Assembly: GCA_041667115.1 (NCBI GenBank)
Contig: JBAYFO010000024.1
Coordinates: 1 to 50,569, forward strand
Length of the DNA: 50,569 nucleotides
Direction: 5' to 3'
From: UBA1563 sp041667115
GTDB lineage: Bacteria > Bacteroidota > Ignavibacteria > Ignavibacteriales > Ignavibacteriaceae
A program made the position numbers and the translations under genes. Each line of letters opens with the position of its first letter. Positions within the stretch are counted from its first letter, which is position 1. Positions 26,787-34,309 of this stretch are shown here, one piece after another. Below the pieces are notes generated by a model. The model was not told the origin of the DNA. It saw only the letters and a list, made by a program, of their open reading frames with translations, and searched no databases.

Positions 26787-27118
26787 AAGATAGAGATGGG
26801 TTTTCGAAAATCTGCGCTGCCGGAGATTTAAAAGAAAACCAGGGGAAGAAATTTATTGTTGGCGATCAGGAAATTGCCCTTTTCAAAGTAAAAGGAAAAT
26901 TTTATGCGCTGTCCAATGTTTGTCCGCATCAACACATGCCGATAATTTATGACGGATTTCTAGATGCCGGATATGTTTTTTGTCCGGCTCACGGTTGGCA
27001 GTTCAATCTTGAGAACGGTAAACAGCCCGATGGGAAAAGCGGATTGTTAGCTTACGAGGTAAAAACTCTTGCTGATGAAATTTGGGTGAAAGTAATTAAG
27101 AAAGAATTGAAATGGTGA
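26783..27118 (+). CDS. Rieske [2Fe-2S] ferredoxin (NirD/dioxygenase-ferredoxin type)
   Basis: 111 residues. Cluster ligands C47-P-H49 and C67-P-A-H70-G-W are intact with 17 residues between the two pairs. There is no membrane anchor, so it is a soluble Rieske electron carrier of the kind that serves non-haem oxygenases or NirBD. No oxygenase is in the window. It is translationally coupled to the MBL hydrolase. Confidence 0.9.
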   Translation: MKDRDGFSKICAAGDLKENQGKKFIVGDQEIALFKVKGKFYALSNVCPHQHMPIIYDGFLDAGYVFCPAHGWQFNLENGKQPDGKSGLLAYEVKTLADEIWVKVIKKELKW

Positions 27119-27145
27119 CTCTTCAAATTTTTTCTGAATTGAAAA

Positions 27146-28084
27146 ATGAAAATAACTAATACAATCGCGGAGGAAACCGCCCGGTCTCTTGGTTTCAATT
27201 TGATTGGTTTTTCGAACTATGTTCTCTTAGAAAATGAAACTGCGCGGTTGGAGGAATGGCTGCAAAGGGGATTCAACGCCGGGATGCAATACATGGAAAG
27301 AAATTTTGCAAAACGGAAAGATGTCCGGGAAGTTTTCCCTGAAGCCAAAAGCATCATTTCGTTGGGGATGAATTATTACACATTACATCAGCATTCGCAA
27401 AATGAAAATAGCGGGAAGGTTTCCCGTTACGCATGGGGGAAAGATTATCATTTAATTATTTGGGAGAAGCTCGATCAGCTAATTCAAAAACTGAAAGAGA
27501 TTGATCCAATGTTTAAGGCAAAAACGTATATCGATACCGGTCCGGTAATGGATAAAACCTGGGCGGTTCGTTCGGGACTCGGCTGGCTTGGGAAGCATTC
27601 AAATGTAATCAACCGGAAAATGGGAAGCTGGTTTTTTATTGCCACCGTAATTACAAATTATGAGCTTGCTCCCACGGTAAAAGTTGCTGATCTTTGCGGA
27701 AGCTGTACTGCATGTATAGATGCATGTCCGACGAATGCGATTGTTCAAAATTATGTTGTTGATGCGAGTAAGTGTATCTCGTATTTAACTATTGAAAATA
27801 AAGGAGAGATTGATAAAACTCTTTCCGGCAAGTTTGATAACTGGATTTTTGGCTGCGATATCTGTCAGGATGTTTGCCCCTGGAATAAAAAATTTTCTAC
27901 GGAAACAACAGAAACAGAATTTCAGCCCAAAGAAGGAAATAAAGACATTCCATTTCAATTGATTGAAACAATGACGGAAAATTCTTTCAAACAAAAGTTT
28001 ACAGAAAGTCCGATCTTACGGACGAAATTAAAAGGATTAAAACGCAACGCTGAGTTTTTGCGGAAAAGTGAATCTTCTTCTTAA
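27146..28084 (+). CDS. queG: Epoxyqueuosine reductase
   Basis: 312 residues. The cobalamin-binding N-terminal part carries the family's WAVRSGLGWLGKHSNVIN motif at about 139-155. Two [4Fe-4S] sites use C184-x2-C187-x2-C190-x3-C194 and C237-x2-C240-x3-C244 plus C210. D136 is at the position of the proposed catalytic acid. It performs the last step of queuosine synthesis in tRNA, reducing epoxyqueuosine. The C-terminus lacks the HEAT-repeat extension of longer homologues. It is followed by trxB. Confidence 0.93.
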   Translation: MKITNTIAEETARSLGFNLIGFSNYVLLENETARLEEWLQRGFNAGMQYMERNFAKRKDVREVFPEAKSIISLGMNYYTLHQHSQNENSGKVSRYAWGKDYHLIIWEKLDQLIQKLKEIDPMFKAKTYIDTGPVMDKTWAVRSGLGWLGKHSNVINRKMGSWFFIATVITNYELAPTVKVADLCGSCTACIDACPTNAIVQNYVVDASKCISYLTIENKGEIDKTLSGKFDNWIFGCDICQDVCPWNKKFSTETTETEFQPKEGNKDIPFQLIETMTENSFKQKFTESPILRTKLKGLKRNAEFLRKSESSS

Positions 28085-28129
28085 ATGTGTAATCAAACGA
28101 TAAAGAAAAAATATATTGGAGAAAAATTA

Positions 28130-29074
28130 ATGGAATCAAATCATCATAAATCAATAATTATCGGTTCAGGTCCTGCAGGGTTAACAGCTGCAATTTACGC
28201 AGCACGTGCAAATATGCATCCGCTCGTTCTTGAAGGAATGCAGCCAGGCGGACAATTAACCATAACAACAGAAGTAGAAAATTTTCCCGGCTTTGAAAAC
28301 GGCATTCAAGGTCCGGAGCTTATGGATATTATGCGAAAGCAAGCGGTTCGTGTCGGCGCTGATTGTCAATTCAAAGAAGCAACGGAAGTTGATTTCTCAA
28401 AGCGTCCGTTTACTGTAAAATCCTACGACGAAACGTTTACCGCCGACACCGTTATTATTGCAACAGGCGCTTCCGCTAAACTGCTCGGCATTCCGAGCGA
28501 AACAAATTATATGGGACACGGAGTTTCTGCTTGTGCAACATGCGACGGGTTCTTCTTTAAAAATCAGAAAGTGCTTATTGTCGGTGGCGGAGATACTGCA
28601 ATGGAAGAAGCAAATTACCTAACGCATCACGCTTCGGAAGTTGTGTTGATTCACCGCAGAGAGGCTTTCCGTGCATCTAAAATTATGACGGAACGGACAG
28701 AGAAAAATCCCAAAATTAAAATGATGGTGAACAAAGTTGTTAAAGAAGTTCTTGGCACTGAAGAAGGTGGAAGAAAACAAATGACCGGAGTTCTACTTGA
28801 AGATACCGTTACCAAAGAAGTAACCGAAGTAAAAGCCGACGGGTTGTTTATTGCTATCGGACATCAACCAAACACGAAATTGTTTAATGGGATTTTAGAA
28901 ATGGATGAAGTCGGCTATTTGAAAGTTACCCCCGGTTCAACATACACAAGTATGCCGGGAGTTTTTGCCGCCGGTGATGTTGCAGATAAAACATACCGTC
29001 AAGCTATTAGCGCGGCTGGTTCCGGTTGCATGGCTGCTATCGACGCTGAACGATGGTTGGAAGCGCAAGGGTAG
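28130..29074 (+). CDS. trxB: Thioredoxin-disulfide reductase
   Basis: 314 residues from the ATG at 28130, which has TTGGAGA upstream; the open frame extends 15 residues further but lacks a ribosome binding site there. It has FAD motif G12-S-G-P-A-G17, redox site C135-A-T-C138, NADPH motif GGGDTAMEEA, and the C-terminal GVFAAGDVAD FAD motif. It reduces thioredoxin with NADPH. A strong terminator follows at 29091. Confidence 0.96.
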   Translation: MESNHHKSIIIGSGPAGLTAAIYAARANMHPLVLEGMQPGGQLTITTEVENFPGFENGIQGPELMDIMRKQAVRVGADCQFKEATEVDFSKRPFTVKSYDETFTADTVIIATGASAKLLGIPSETNYMGHGVSACATCDGFFFKNQKVLIVGGGDTAMEEANYLTHHASEVVLIHRREAFRASKIMTERTEKNPKIKMMVNKVVKEVLGTEEGGRKQMTGVLLEDTVTKEVTEVKADGLFIAIGHQPNTKLFNGILEMDEVGYLKVTPGSTYTSMPGVFAAGDVADKTYRQAISAAGSGCMAAIDAERWLEAQG

Positions 29075-29090
29075 TTCTGAGTTTTTAGTA

Positions 29091-29124
29091 AAAAATCCTC
29101 CGTATTTGCGGAGGATTTTTTTTT
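29091..29124 (+). terminator. Rho-independent terminator after trxB
   Basis: A 12-bp perfect stem AAAAATCCTCCG / CGGAGGATTTTT, six-base loop TATTTG, followed by a further T run. Confidence 0.93.
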
Positions 29125-29173
29125 CTTAGCAAGTGTTTAGATTCCATTCCATTTGTTGATCGTCAGAAAAACA

Positions 29174-29527
29174 TTAGTTCCCTTCTTCTCCAACTTCTTT
29201 TTTATTTCCGTATTTGTTGGCGAGCATAAAACCTACTCCGGTAAAAACGAAGATGGAAAGGGGAACATAAAATTCTTTTGTTGTGGCATCTTGGAGAAAC
29301 ATTCCAAAACCAATTCCTAAACCGAAAAAGGTAGTGATGAGTCCAATTTTAAGTAAAAGGTTTTTGTCCTTCTTCTTCTGCAAAAACTCTTTAATTTCTG
29401 CCGGTGAAAGCCCTTTTTCAATTAACATCTGTTTCTCTTTTGAGCCGAAGTAGATTCCGGTTAAAACTATTATTCCAACTACTAGGGTTATAATAATCGG
29501 GATAGAGACAGCTATTACACCTTCCAT
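29174..29527 (-). CDS. Small three-helix membrane protein (DUF6249-like)
   Basis: 117 residues. Hydrophobic segments lie at about 5-27, 58-80 and 88-104. A charged loop between the first two contains LIEKGLSPAEIKEFLQKK, the motif that recalls DUF6249/related small membrane proteins. Function unknown. It lies divergent to an ECF sigma gene, and the promoter-like pair upstream (29580-29607) matches that upstream of the sigma gene in sequence and spacing, so it is a probable target of that sigma factor. Confidence 0.72.
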   Translation of the reverse strand: MEGVIAVSIPIIITLVVGIIVLTGIYFGSKEKQMLIEKGLSPAEIKEFLQKKKDKNLLLKIGLITTFFGLGIGFGMFLQDATTKEFYVPLSIFVFTGVGFMLANKYGNKKEVGEEGN

Positions 29528-29579
29528 GGTATTTATCCTTTCTTGTGATTAATAAAATTTCTTTTCCTTCTGAACGTTA

Positions 29580-29607
29580 TGACTTGCGAGGCTGGGGAAA
29601 GGTTACA
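29580..29607 (-). promoter_or_regulatory. Predicted ECF-type promoter for the small membrane protein
   Basis: TGTAAC (29607-29602), 16 bases, AAGTCA (29585-29580). The identical hexamers with the identical 16-base spacing occur upstream of the sigma gene at 29739-29766. GTAAC plus a GTC-containing -10 is close to ECF promoter architecture. The transcript would carry a leader of about 45 bases. Confidence 0.6.
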
Positions 29608-29612
29608 GAGTC

Positions 29613-29730
29613 AGTCGGCAGAAGGCAGTTTGCAGTAAGCAGAATGCAAAAGTCAAAAGGCAAATTTCAATTTTCAAAATAAAGAACGCTGCGATTATTG
29701 GGATTTGTCATTTAAGATTTGGAATTTTAC
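29613..29730 (+). repeat. Heptamer-periodic array in the ECF intergenic region
   Basis: Eleven consecutive in-phase 7-base units from 29613 to 29689: AGTCGGC, AGAAGGC, AGTTTGC, AGTAAGC, AGAATGC, AAAAGTC, AAAAGGC, AAATTTC, AATTTTC, AAAATAA, AGAACGC. A weaker continuation to 29730 has units such as GATTTGT, CATTTAA, GATTTGG. It lies between the two divergent ECF-type promoters. Confidence 0.7.
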
Positions 29731-29738
29731 ACGGTTGT

Positions 29739-29766
29739 TGTAACTTTTTTCGGAAGACGGAAGTCA
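29739..29766 (+). promoter_or_regulatory. Predicted ECF-type promoter (autoregulatory) for the sigma operon
   Basis: TGTAAC (29739-29744), 16 bases, AAGTCA (29761-29766). It repeats the pair upstream of the divergent gene. Only eight bases separate the -10-like element from the ATG at 29775, so the mRNA would be leaderless or nearly so; no Shine-Dalgarno is positioned for that ATG. Confidence 0.6.
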
Positions 29767-29774
29767 AAGTTAAT

Positions 29775-30341
29775 ATGAAACATTTGAGTGACATAGAGAT
29801 AATTGATTCGATTCTGCAAGGAAACGCGAATGACTATTCTCTTCTTATCAGCCGTTATAAGCATAAAGCATTCTCTTTATTAAAACGAATGTTAAAGAAT
29901 GAAATGGACGCTGAAGAGGTTTTGCAGGATTGTTTTGTGAAAGCGTTTTTTGCCTTAAAGTCTTTTAAAAGAGAAGCCAAGTATTCAACCTGGTTTTACC
30001 GCATCGTTTTTAATTCAGCGGTTACAAAACTATCGGGCAAAAAAAGAAAAATTGAACAAGAAATGCTTTCGATAGATAATGATGAGAATCCTCTTTCACT
30101 CTCAATTCCGGAAGAAGAATTTTCAAGGGAGAAAAGCGAATTACTAAATCTAGCGATTGAGGCATTGCCGGAAAATTATGCGGCAGTCATCACTCTTTTT
30201 TATCTGGAAAGTTTGACGTGTGAGGAAATTAGCAAAATTATAAATACAAGCGTGAACAATGTGAAAGTATTGCTCCATCGTTCGCGTGCAGCTTTGAAAG
30301 AAATTATTTCTCAAAAGCATTTGGAAAAGGAATTGTTATGA
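29775..30341 (+). CDS. ECF (sigma-70 family, group 4) RNA polymerase sigma factor
   Basis: 188 residues. Region 2 contains DAEEVLQDCFVKAFFALKSF and the YSTWFYRIVFN -10-recognition helix. Region 4 contains LPENYAAVITLFYLESLTCE, then EISKIINTSVNNVKVLLHRS. Regions 1.1 and 3 are absent, as in ECF factors. It overlaps the anti-sigma gene by ATGA, the usual sigma/anti-sigma layout. The two identical promoter-like pairs in front of this gene and the divergent gene suggest that it activates itself and that gene. Confidence 0.95.
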   Translation: MKHLSDIEIIDSILQGNANDYSLLISRYKHKAFSLLKRMLKNEMDAEEVLQDCFVKAFFALKSFKREAKYSTWFYRIVFNSAVTKLSGKKRKIEQEMLSIDNDENPLSLSIPEEEFSREKSELLNLAIEALPENYAAVITLFYLESLTCEEISKIINTSVNNVKVLLHRSRAALKEIISQKHLEKELL

Positions 30342-30847
30342 AACATCTAACCACAAATGAATTTAACCGGTTTATAGATAATGAATTATCACTGCAAGAA
30401 AAAGAAGCAGCAGAAAAACATTTAGCGGAATGTGCTTTGTGCTCTTCGGAATTGCAGCGTTTTACCCAGGTTAATTATTTATTAAAAGAACAGCGTGAAG
30501 AGAAAGCTCCGGGAGAAATTGAAACACTTGTAATGAAAAGAATTGCGCGTAAAATAAAAAACGACAAATCACAAAAAACTTTTTTTGGTTTTATTGTTTC
30601 ACTTTTCGGGTTGGGTATTTTATCAATTGTCGGGTATGCTGCGTATGAGGTGGCGGGAAAAGTTTTCCCCGTCTCAATCAATAACGAAATTGTTCAACAA
30701 TTCAATGAAACGTCGGTACAAATTAAAGCATTCATGTCTGTATTGTTTGGAGAAAAAACGCTGCAGTCTTTTGAGGTAACGGTACTGTTGTTTTTTATTC
30801 TCTCTATTTATTTTATCATTGAAAAGTATAAAGCTATAAGGCATTAG
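30338..30847 (+). CDS. Zinc-finger-type anti-sigma factor, membrane-bound
   Basis: 169 residues. The anti-sigma zinc motif H28-x3-C32-x2-C35 lies at the N-terminus, where it would hold the ECF factor. Two membrane helices lie at about 82-104 and 145-163. The roughly 40-residue segment between them is probably periplasmic and could sense an envelope signal. It has no long sensor domain. It overlaps the sigma gene stop by four bases, which fixes equal translation. Confidence 0.9.
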   Translation: MKHLTTNEFNRFIDNELSLQEKEAAEKHLAECALCSSELQRFTQVNYLLKEQREEKAPGEIETLVMKRIARKIKNDKSQKTFFGFIVSLFGLGILSIVGYAAYEVAGKVFPVSINNEIVQQFNETSVQIKAFMSVLFGEKTLQSFEVTVLLFFILSIYFIIEKYKAIRH

Positions 30848-30850
30848 TGC

Positions 30851-30906
30851 GACTGAATGACTTTGGGACTTTGAGACAGTAAGAAGGTGAAAGAGATGAA
30901 TAAATA
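30851..30906 (+). repeat. Octamer-periodic array after the anti-sigma gene
   Basis: Units of eight bases in phase: GACTGAAT, GACTTTGG, GACTTTGA, GACAGTAA, GAAGGTGA, AAGAGATG, AATAAATA. The first four share GAC. The period differs from the 7-base arrays. The 258-base gap 30848-31105 otherwise holds a second, heptamer array and no gene. Confidence 0.5.
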
Positions 30907-30941
30907 ACTTGTCAATCGTTTGACCTTTGGTTTTGTCCAGC

Positions 30942-30983
30942 CATTCCATTAACCATCAAACCTCATCCATCAACCATCGCCAA
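30942..30983 (+). repeat. Heptamer-periodic array upstream of era
   Basis: Six 7-base units in phase: CATTCCA, TTAACCA, TCAAACC, TCATCCA, TCAACCA, TCGCCAA. The TCAACCA unit is the same as the CAACCAT units inside lnt at 35553-35580. Confidence 0.65.
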
Positions 30984-31105
30984 TTTTGTTTCAATGTCGC
31001 CTTAAAAAAGATTATATTTCCACTCAAAAAAGAAACGTATGTTAATTCGCTTTGTTGTAAACAGGGCAAGGTGAGTTTGTGCAGTAATTGAAAGGAAATG
31101 GATAG

Positions 31106-32008
31106 ATGAGTGTAAAAACAGGATATGTAAGTATAATCGGCAAACCAAATGCCGGGAAATCAACGTTGTTGAATTCTTTTTTAAAGGTGAAATTTTCAAT
31201 CGCCACACACAAACCCCAGACCACACGAAAAAATATTATCGGTATTTTGTCTGAAGAAGACTATCAGATCATTTTTTTAGATACACCGGGAATTCTCGAA
31301 CCGAAATATCTGCTTCAAAAGAAAATGGTTGAAGCTGTGCATTCCGCGGTTGCCGACTCGGATGTGGTATTGGCTCTTGCCGAATGCTCGTCGCACGGAG
31401 TTCACAAAGATATCCTTAAAGAAAATTTAGTAAATGAAGTATTACAGCATACTTCAAAAAAGAAAATATTAGTACTCACAAAGGTTGATCTCATCTCGCA
31501 AGAAAAAATTTCGGAGGAAATCGAATTGCTGCATCAACTAAAAATGTTTGATGAAATTATTGCGGTCTCAGCGCAGGAAAAGTTTCAAATTGATGTTTTG
31601 ATAAAACTGATTTTACATTATCTACCGGAACACCCTAAATATTATCCTGATGATATTTTGTCGAGCGAGAATGAAAGATTTTTTGTTTCCGAATTTATTC
31701 GCGAAAAAATATTTTTGTTTTATGAAGATGAAATCCCATACAGCACTGAAGTTGTAATTCTCGATTTTAAAGAACGGGAAGGAAGAAAAGATTACATCGA
31801 AGCGGAAATTTATGTTGAGAAGGAATCTCAAAGGAAAATTCTTATCGGTAAAGACGGAGCCGGAATTAAAAAAATTGGTGCCGCCGCCCGAAAAGAAATC
31901 GAAGCATTTTTGGAGCGTGAAGTCTATCTCGATTTACGTGTAAGAGTAAAAGAAAACTGGCGTAAAAATGAAAATATGTTACGCACGCTTGGGTATGGCG
32001 ACGATTAA
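31106..32008 (+). CDS. era: GTPase Era, 16S rRNA maturation
   Basis: 300 residues. G1 GKPNAGKST at 12-20, switch I PQTTR at 37-41, G3 D59-T-P-G62, and G4 as T125-K-V-D128 where N-K-x-D is canonical. A C-terminal KH domain at about 210-290 contains GKDGAGIKKIG, which binds the 3' end of 16S rRNA. It acts in 30S assembly. The Thr for Asn change in G4 is tolerated in some GTPases and is the only departure seen. Confidence 0.95.
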   Translation: MSVKTGYVSIIGKPNAGKSTLLNSFLKVKFSIATHKPQTTRKNIIGILSEEDYQIIFLDTPGILEPKYLLQKKMVEAVHSAVADSDVVLALAECSSHGVHKDILKENLVNEVLQHTSKKKILVLTKVDLISQEKISEEIELLHQLKMFDEIIAVSAQEKFQIDVLIKLILHYLPEHPKYYPDDILSSENERFFVSEFIREKIFLFYEDEIPYSTEVVILDFKEREGRKDYIEAEIYVEKESQRKILIGKDGAGIKKIGAAARKEIEAFLEREVYLDLRVRVKENWRKNENMLRTLGYGDD

Positions 32009-32033
32009 AGCAGCACGGTAAAAAACATTGAGC

Positions 32034-32936
32034 ATGAACAAGAAACAACTACTTGCCGAAGGCGCTTTATTCAGTAACACATTGATCTGGGGCGGAACGT
32101 TCGTGATGATCAAATCTGCATTGGAATTTATTTCTCCGATGATGTTTGTGTCAATCCGCTTTGCAATTGCCTCAATTCTACTTTTGCCTTTCGCTTATCC
32201 TTTGTTTAAAACCATTTCAAAAAAGCAATTAAGCGAAGGATTTATCCTCGGTGTTTTTTTATACATTGGTTTTGCAGTGCAAACAATTGGGTTGCAATAT
32301 ACTACCGCAACAAAGTCTGCGTTTATTACGGGAACATTTGTTCTCTTTACTCCGATTCTCCAAACGGTAATCGAAAAGAGAGTCCCGACAATCGGGAATG
32401 TTATTGGGGTTCTCCTGGTTACCGTCGGAATCATTTTTCTTTCCAGCAAAGAAAATTCTTTGTTCAGTATATTTTCGGAACTAAGCGCAGGATTCAACTT
32501 CGGAGATTTTCTTACACTTATTTGCGCTATATTTTATGCGGTGTATATCGTATACCTTGATAAAATCAGCGCGAACCATAACCATAAATTTTTAACATTT
32601 GCCCAAATTTCGGTAACAGGATTCCTAAGTATTCTTTCGGTTATTCTCTTTTCGGTAATGCAAATTGAACCAATACATATTGTTTTAAATAATGAAGTAA
32701 TTCTCGCTGTTCTTTACACTACATTATTTGCAACAATCTTAACAACAACATTGCAGACCAAATTTCAACAAGCGGTAACACCAACAAGAGCGAGTATTAT
32801 TTTTTCAATGGAGCCGCTTTTCGCCGCAGTAGCGGCATATTTCTTCATCAATGAAAAATTATCTAACTTTGGAATAGCTGGAGCCGCATTTATCTTTTTA
32901 GGAATTCTTACTTCAGAGTTATGGCCGAAGAAATAA
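32034..32936 (+). CDS. EamA/DMT-family transporter
   Basis: 300 residues from the ATG at 32034; the frame opens at a TTG two codons earlier. Ten hydrophobic segments form two EamA halves. The first half starts with NTLIWGGTFVMIKSALEFIS, and the second half ends FFINEKLSNFGIAGAAFIFLGIL. Both match the DMT superfamily. Substrate is unknown; relatives export amino acids or other metabolites. Its last 16 bases overlap the acylphosphatase start. Confidence 0.88.
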   Translation: MNKKQLLAEGALFSNTLIWGGTFVMIKSALEFISPMMFVSIRFAIASILLLPFAYPLFKTISKKQLSEGFILGVFLYIGFAVQTIGLQYTTATKSAFITGTFVLFTPILQTVIEKRVPTIGNVIGVLLVTVGIIFLSSKENSLFSIFSELSAGFNFGDFLTLICAIFYAVYIVYLDKISANHNHKFLTFAQISVTGFLSILSVILFSVMQIEPIHIVLNNEVILAVLYTTLFATILTTTLQTKFQQAVTPTRASIIFSMEPLFAAVAAYFFINEKLSNFGIAGAAFIFLGILTSELWPKK

Positions 32937-33214
32937 AAAATAATTTATCACGTGCAGAAATTATCGTTGGCGGACTTGTCCAGGGAGTCGGGTTCCGCTA
33001 TTTTGTTGTACGCACGGCAATGCGGTTAAATGTTAAAGGATACGTGAAAAATCTCTACTCCGGTGAAGTGCTCGCAGTTGTTGAAGGTGAAAAAATTAAT
33101 ATCATGGAGCTTTTTGAGCAGATGAAATTAGGTCCTTCGCATGCATACGTAAAAACGTTTTCAATTATGTGGACCTCATATAACGCAGAATTTTCATCAT
33201 TTGAGATTAGATAG
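32921..33214 (+). CDS. acyP: Acylphosphatase
   Basis: 97 residues, the family size. G-L-V-Q-G-V-G-F-R26 is the phosphate-binding loop with the catalytic Arg, and N44 in YVKNLYSGEV is the catalytic Asn. It hydrolyses acyl phosphates in the cytoplasm. It overlaps the EamA gene by 16 bases at its 5' end and the ispF start by one base at its 3' end. Confidence 0.92.
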   Translation: MAEEIKNNLSRAEIIVGGLVQGVGFRYFVVRTAMRLNVKGYVKNLYSGEVLAVVEGEKINIMELFEQMKLGPSHAYVKTFSIMWTSYNAEFSSFEIR

Positions 33215-33705
33215 TGAAACAACAAATTAGAATAGGGAACGGCTTTGACGTTCATCAATTCGTCGAAGGAAGAAAGCTTTTCCTCGGCGGAATTGAAATT
33301 CCTTTTCATAAAGGATTACTCGGACATTCGGATGCAGATGTGCTACTTCATGCTATTTGCGATGCGATGCTTGGCGCGTTGGCGCTTGGCGATATTGGAA
33401 AACATTTCCCAACCGATGATGAAAAATATAAAGATATTGATTCAAAAATATTGATGCATCATGTCAACGATCTGATTTATCAGCACGGTTATGAAGTCTC
33501 AAATCTTGACGCCACATTGTTACTTGAGAAACCGAAAATCCTTCCATTTGTTGATAATATGGTCTCTGTCATTTCCTCGATTTTAAATGTTGAAGAAAAT
33601 CAGATATCCATTAAAGCAACAACCACGGAAAAATTAGGCTTCACCGGGCGCGAAGAAGGTGCCGCCGCCTTTGCCACGGTTTTACTTACAAAAAGAAATT
33701 CCTAA
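33214..33705 (+). CDS. ispF: 2-C-methyl-D-erythritol 2,4-cyclodiphosphate synthase
   Basis: 163 residues. The metal ligands D12-x-H14 and H46 (DVLLHAICDAMLGAL) and the C-terminal TTEKLGFTGREEGAAA motif are intact. It catalyses the fifth step of the MEP isoprenoid pathway, forming MEcPP. A GTG start at 33214 overlaps the acylphosphatase TAG; there is no better start before the conserved R-I-G-N-G-F-D-V-H. No other MEP gene is in the window. Confidence 0.95.
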   Translation: MKQQIRIGNGFDVHQFVEGRKLFLGGIEIPFHKGLLGHSDADVLLHAICDAMLGALALGDIGKHFPTDDEKYKDIDSKILMHHVNDLIYQHGYEVSNLDATLLLEKPKILPFVDNMVSVISSILNVEENQISIKATTTEKLGFTGREEGAAAFATVLLTKRNS

Positions 33706-34308
33706 ATGGTTGAACATCTCTTTACCTCCCTGTCATCCTATAATCCGGTTTTGATTTATGGCTTAATAATGTTCATCCCGTTTATCGAAAATCTTTTTCC
33801 TCCTTCACCAAGCGATGTTCTCATCGTGCTAGCCGGTTCGCTTATTGCCAGTGGAACGATCAATTTTTTTGCTGCCCTTGTTCTGGCAAGTTTAGGAAGC
33901 GAAATCGGATTTATGATTCTTTATTTTGTCGGATTGCAAACCGATCGGAAATTAATTCATACCGGGAAGTTAAAATTCATCTCGCCGGACGCAGTAATAA
34001 AAGCTGAAGAGTGGTTTACAAAATATGGGTACGCATTAATTTTGTTTAACCGGTTTCTTTCGGGAATTCGTGCGGTCATTTCTTTTTTTGCAGGGCTTTC
34101 GGAATTGGATTTACGCCGGACGATAATGCTGTCCTCTTTAGGCACGCTCGTATGGAACGCTATTTTATTGGGGTTGGGAGTGCTTTTGGGTTATAATCTA
34201 CACGCAATCGATCGGTTTTTTTCTACGTACACGATTGGAATTCTTATTATCACAGTTGTGATAATAATTTTTTTACTGATAAAATATATGTTGAAAAGAA
34301 AGGGTTAA
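33706..34308 (+). CDS. DedA-family membrane protein
   Basis: 200 residues. ATG starts directly at the ispF stop. The DedA/SNARE-associated signature is present: NLFPPSPSDVLIVLAGSLIA, then the SEIGFMILYFVG segment, and FNRFLSGIRAVISFFAGLSE with the conserved arginines. Re-entrant loops and four to five membrane helices are seen. Family members act in lipid scrambling or undecaprenyl-phosphate recycling. lnt follows two bases later. Confidence 0.9.
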   Translation: MVEHLFTSLSSYNPVLIYGLIMFIPFIENLFPPSPSDVLIVLAGSLIASGTINFFAALVLASLGSEIGFMILYFVGLQTDRKLIHTGKLKFISPDAVIKAEEWFTKYGYALILFNRFLSGIRAVISFFAGLSELDLRRTIMLSSLGTLVWNAILLGLGVLLGYNLHAIDRFFSTYTIGILIITVVIIIFLLIKYMLKRKG

Positions 34309-34309
34309 G

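Noticed and set aside
29613..30983. CRISPR array
   Set aside because: The periodic units are 7-8 bases and degenerate, with no spacers and no cas genes.
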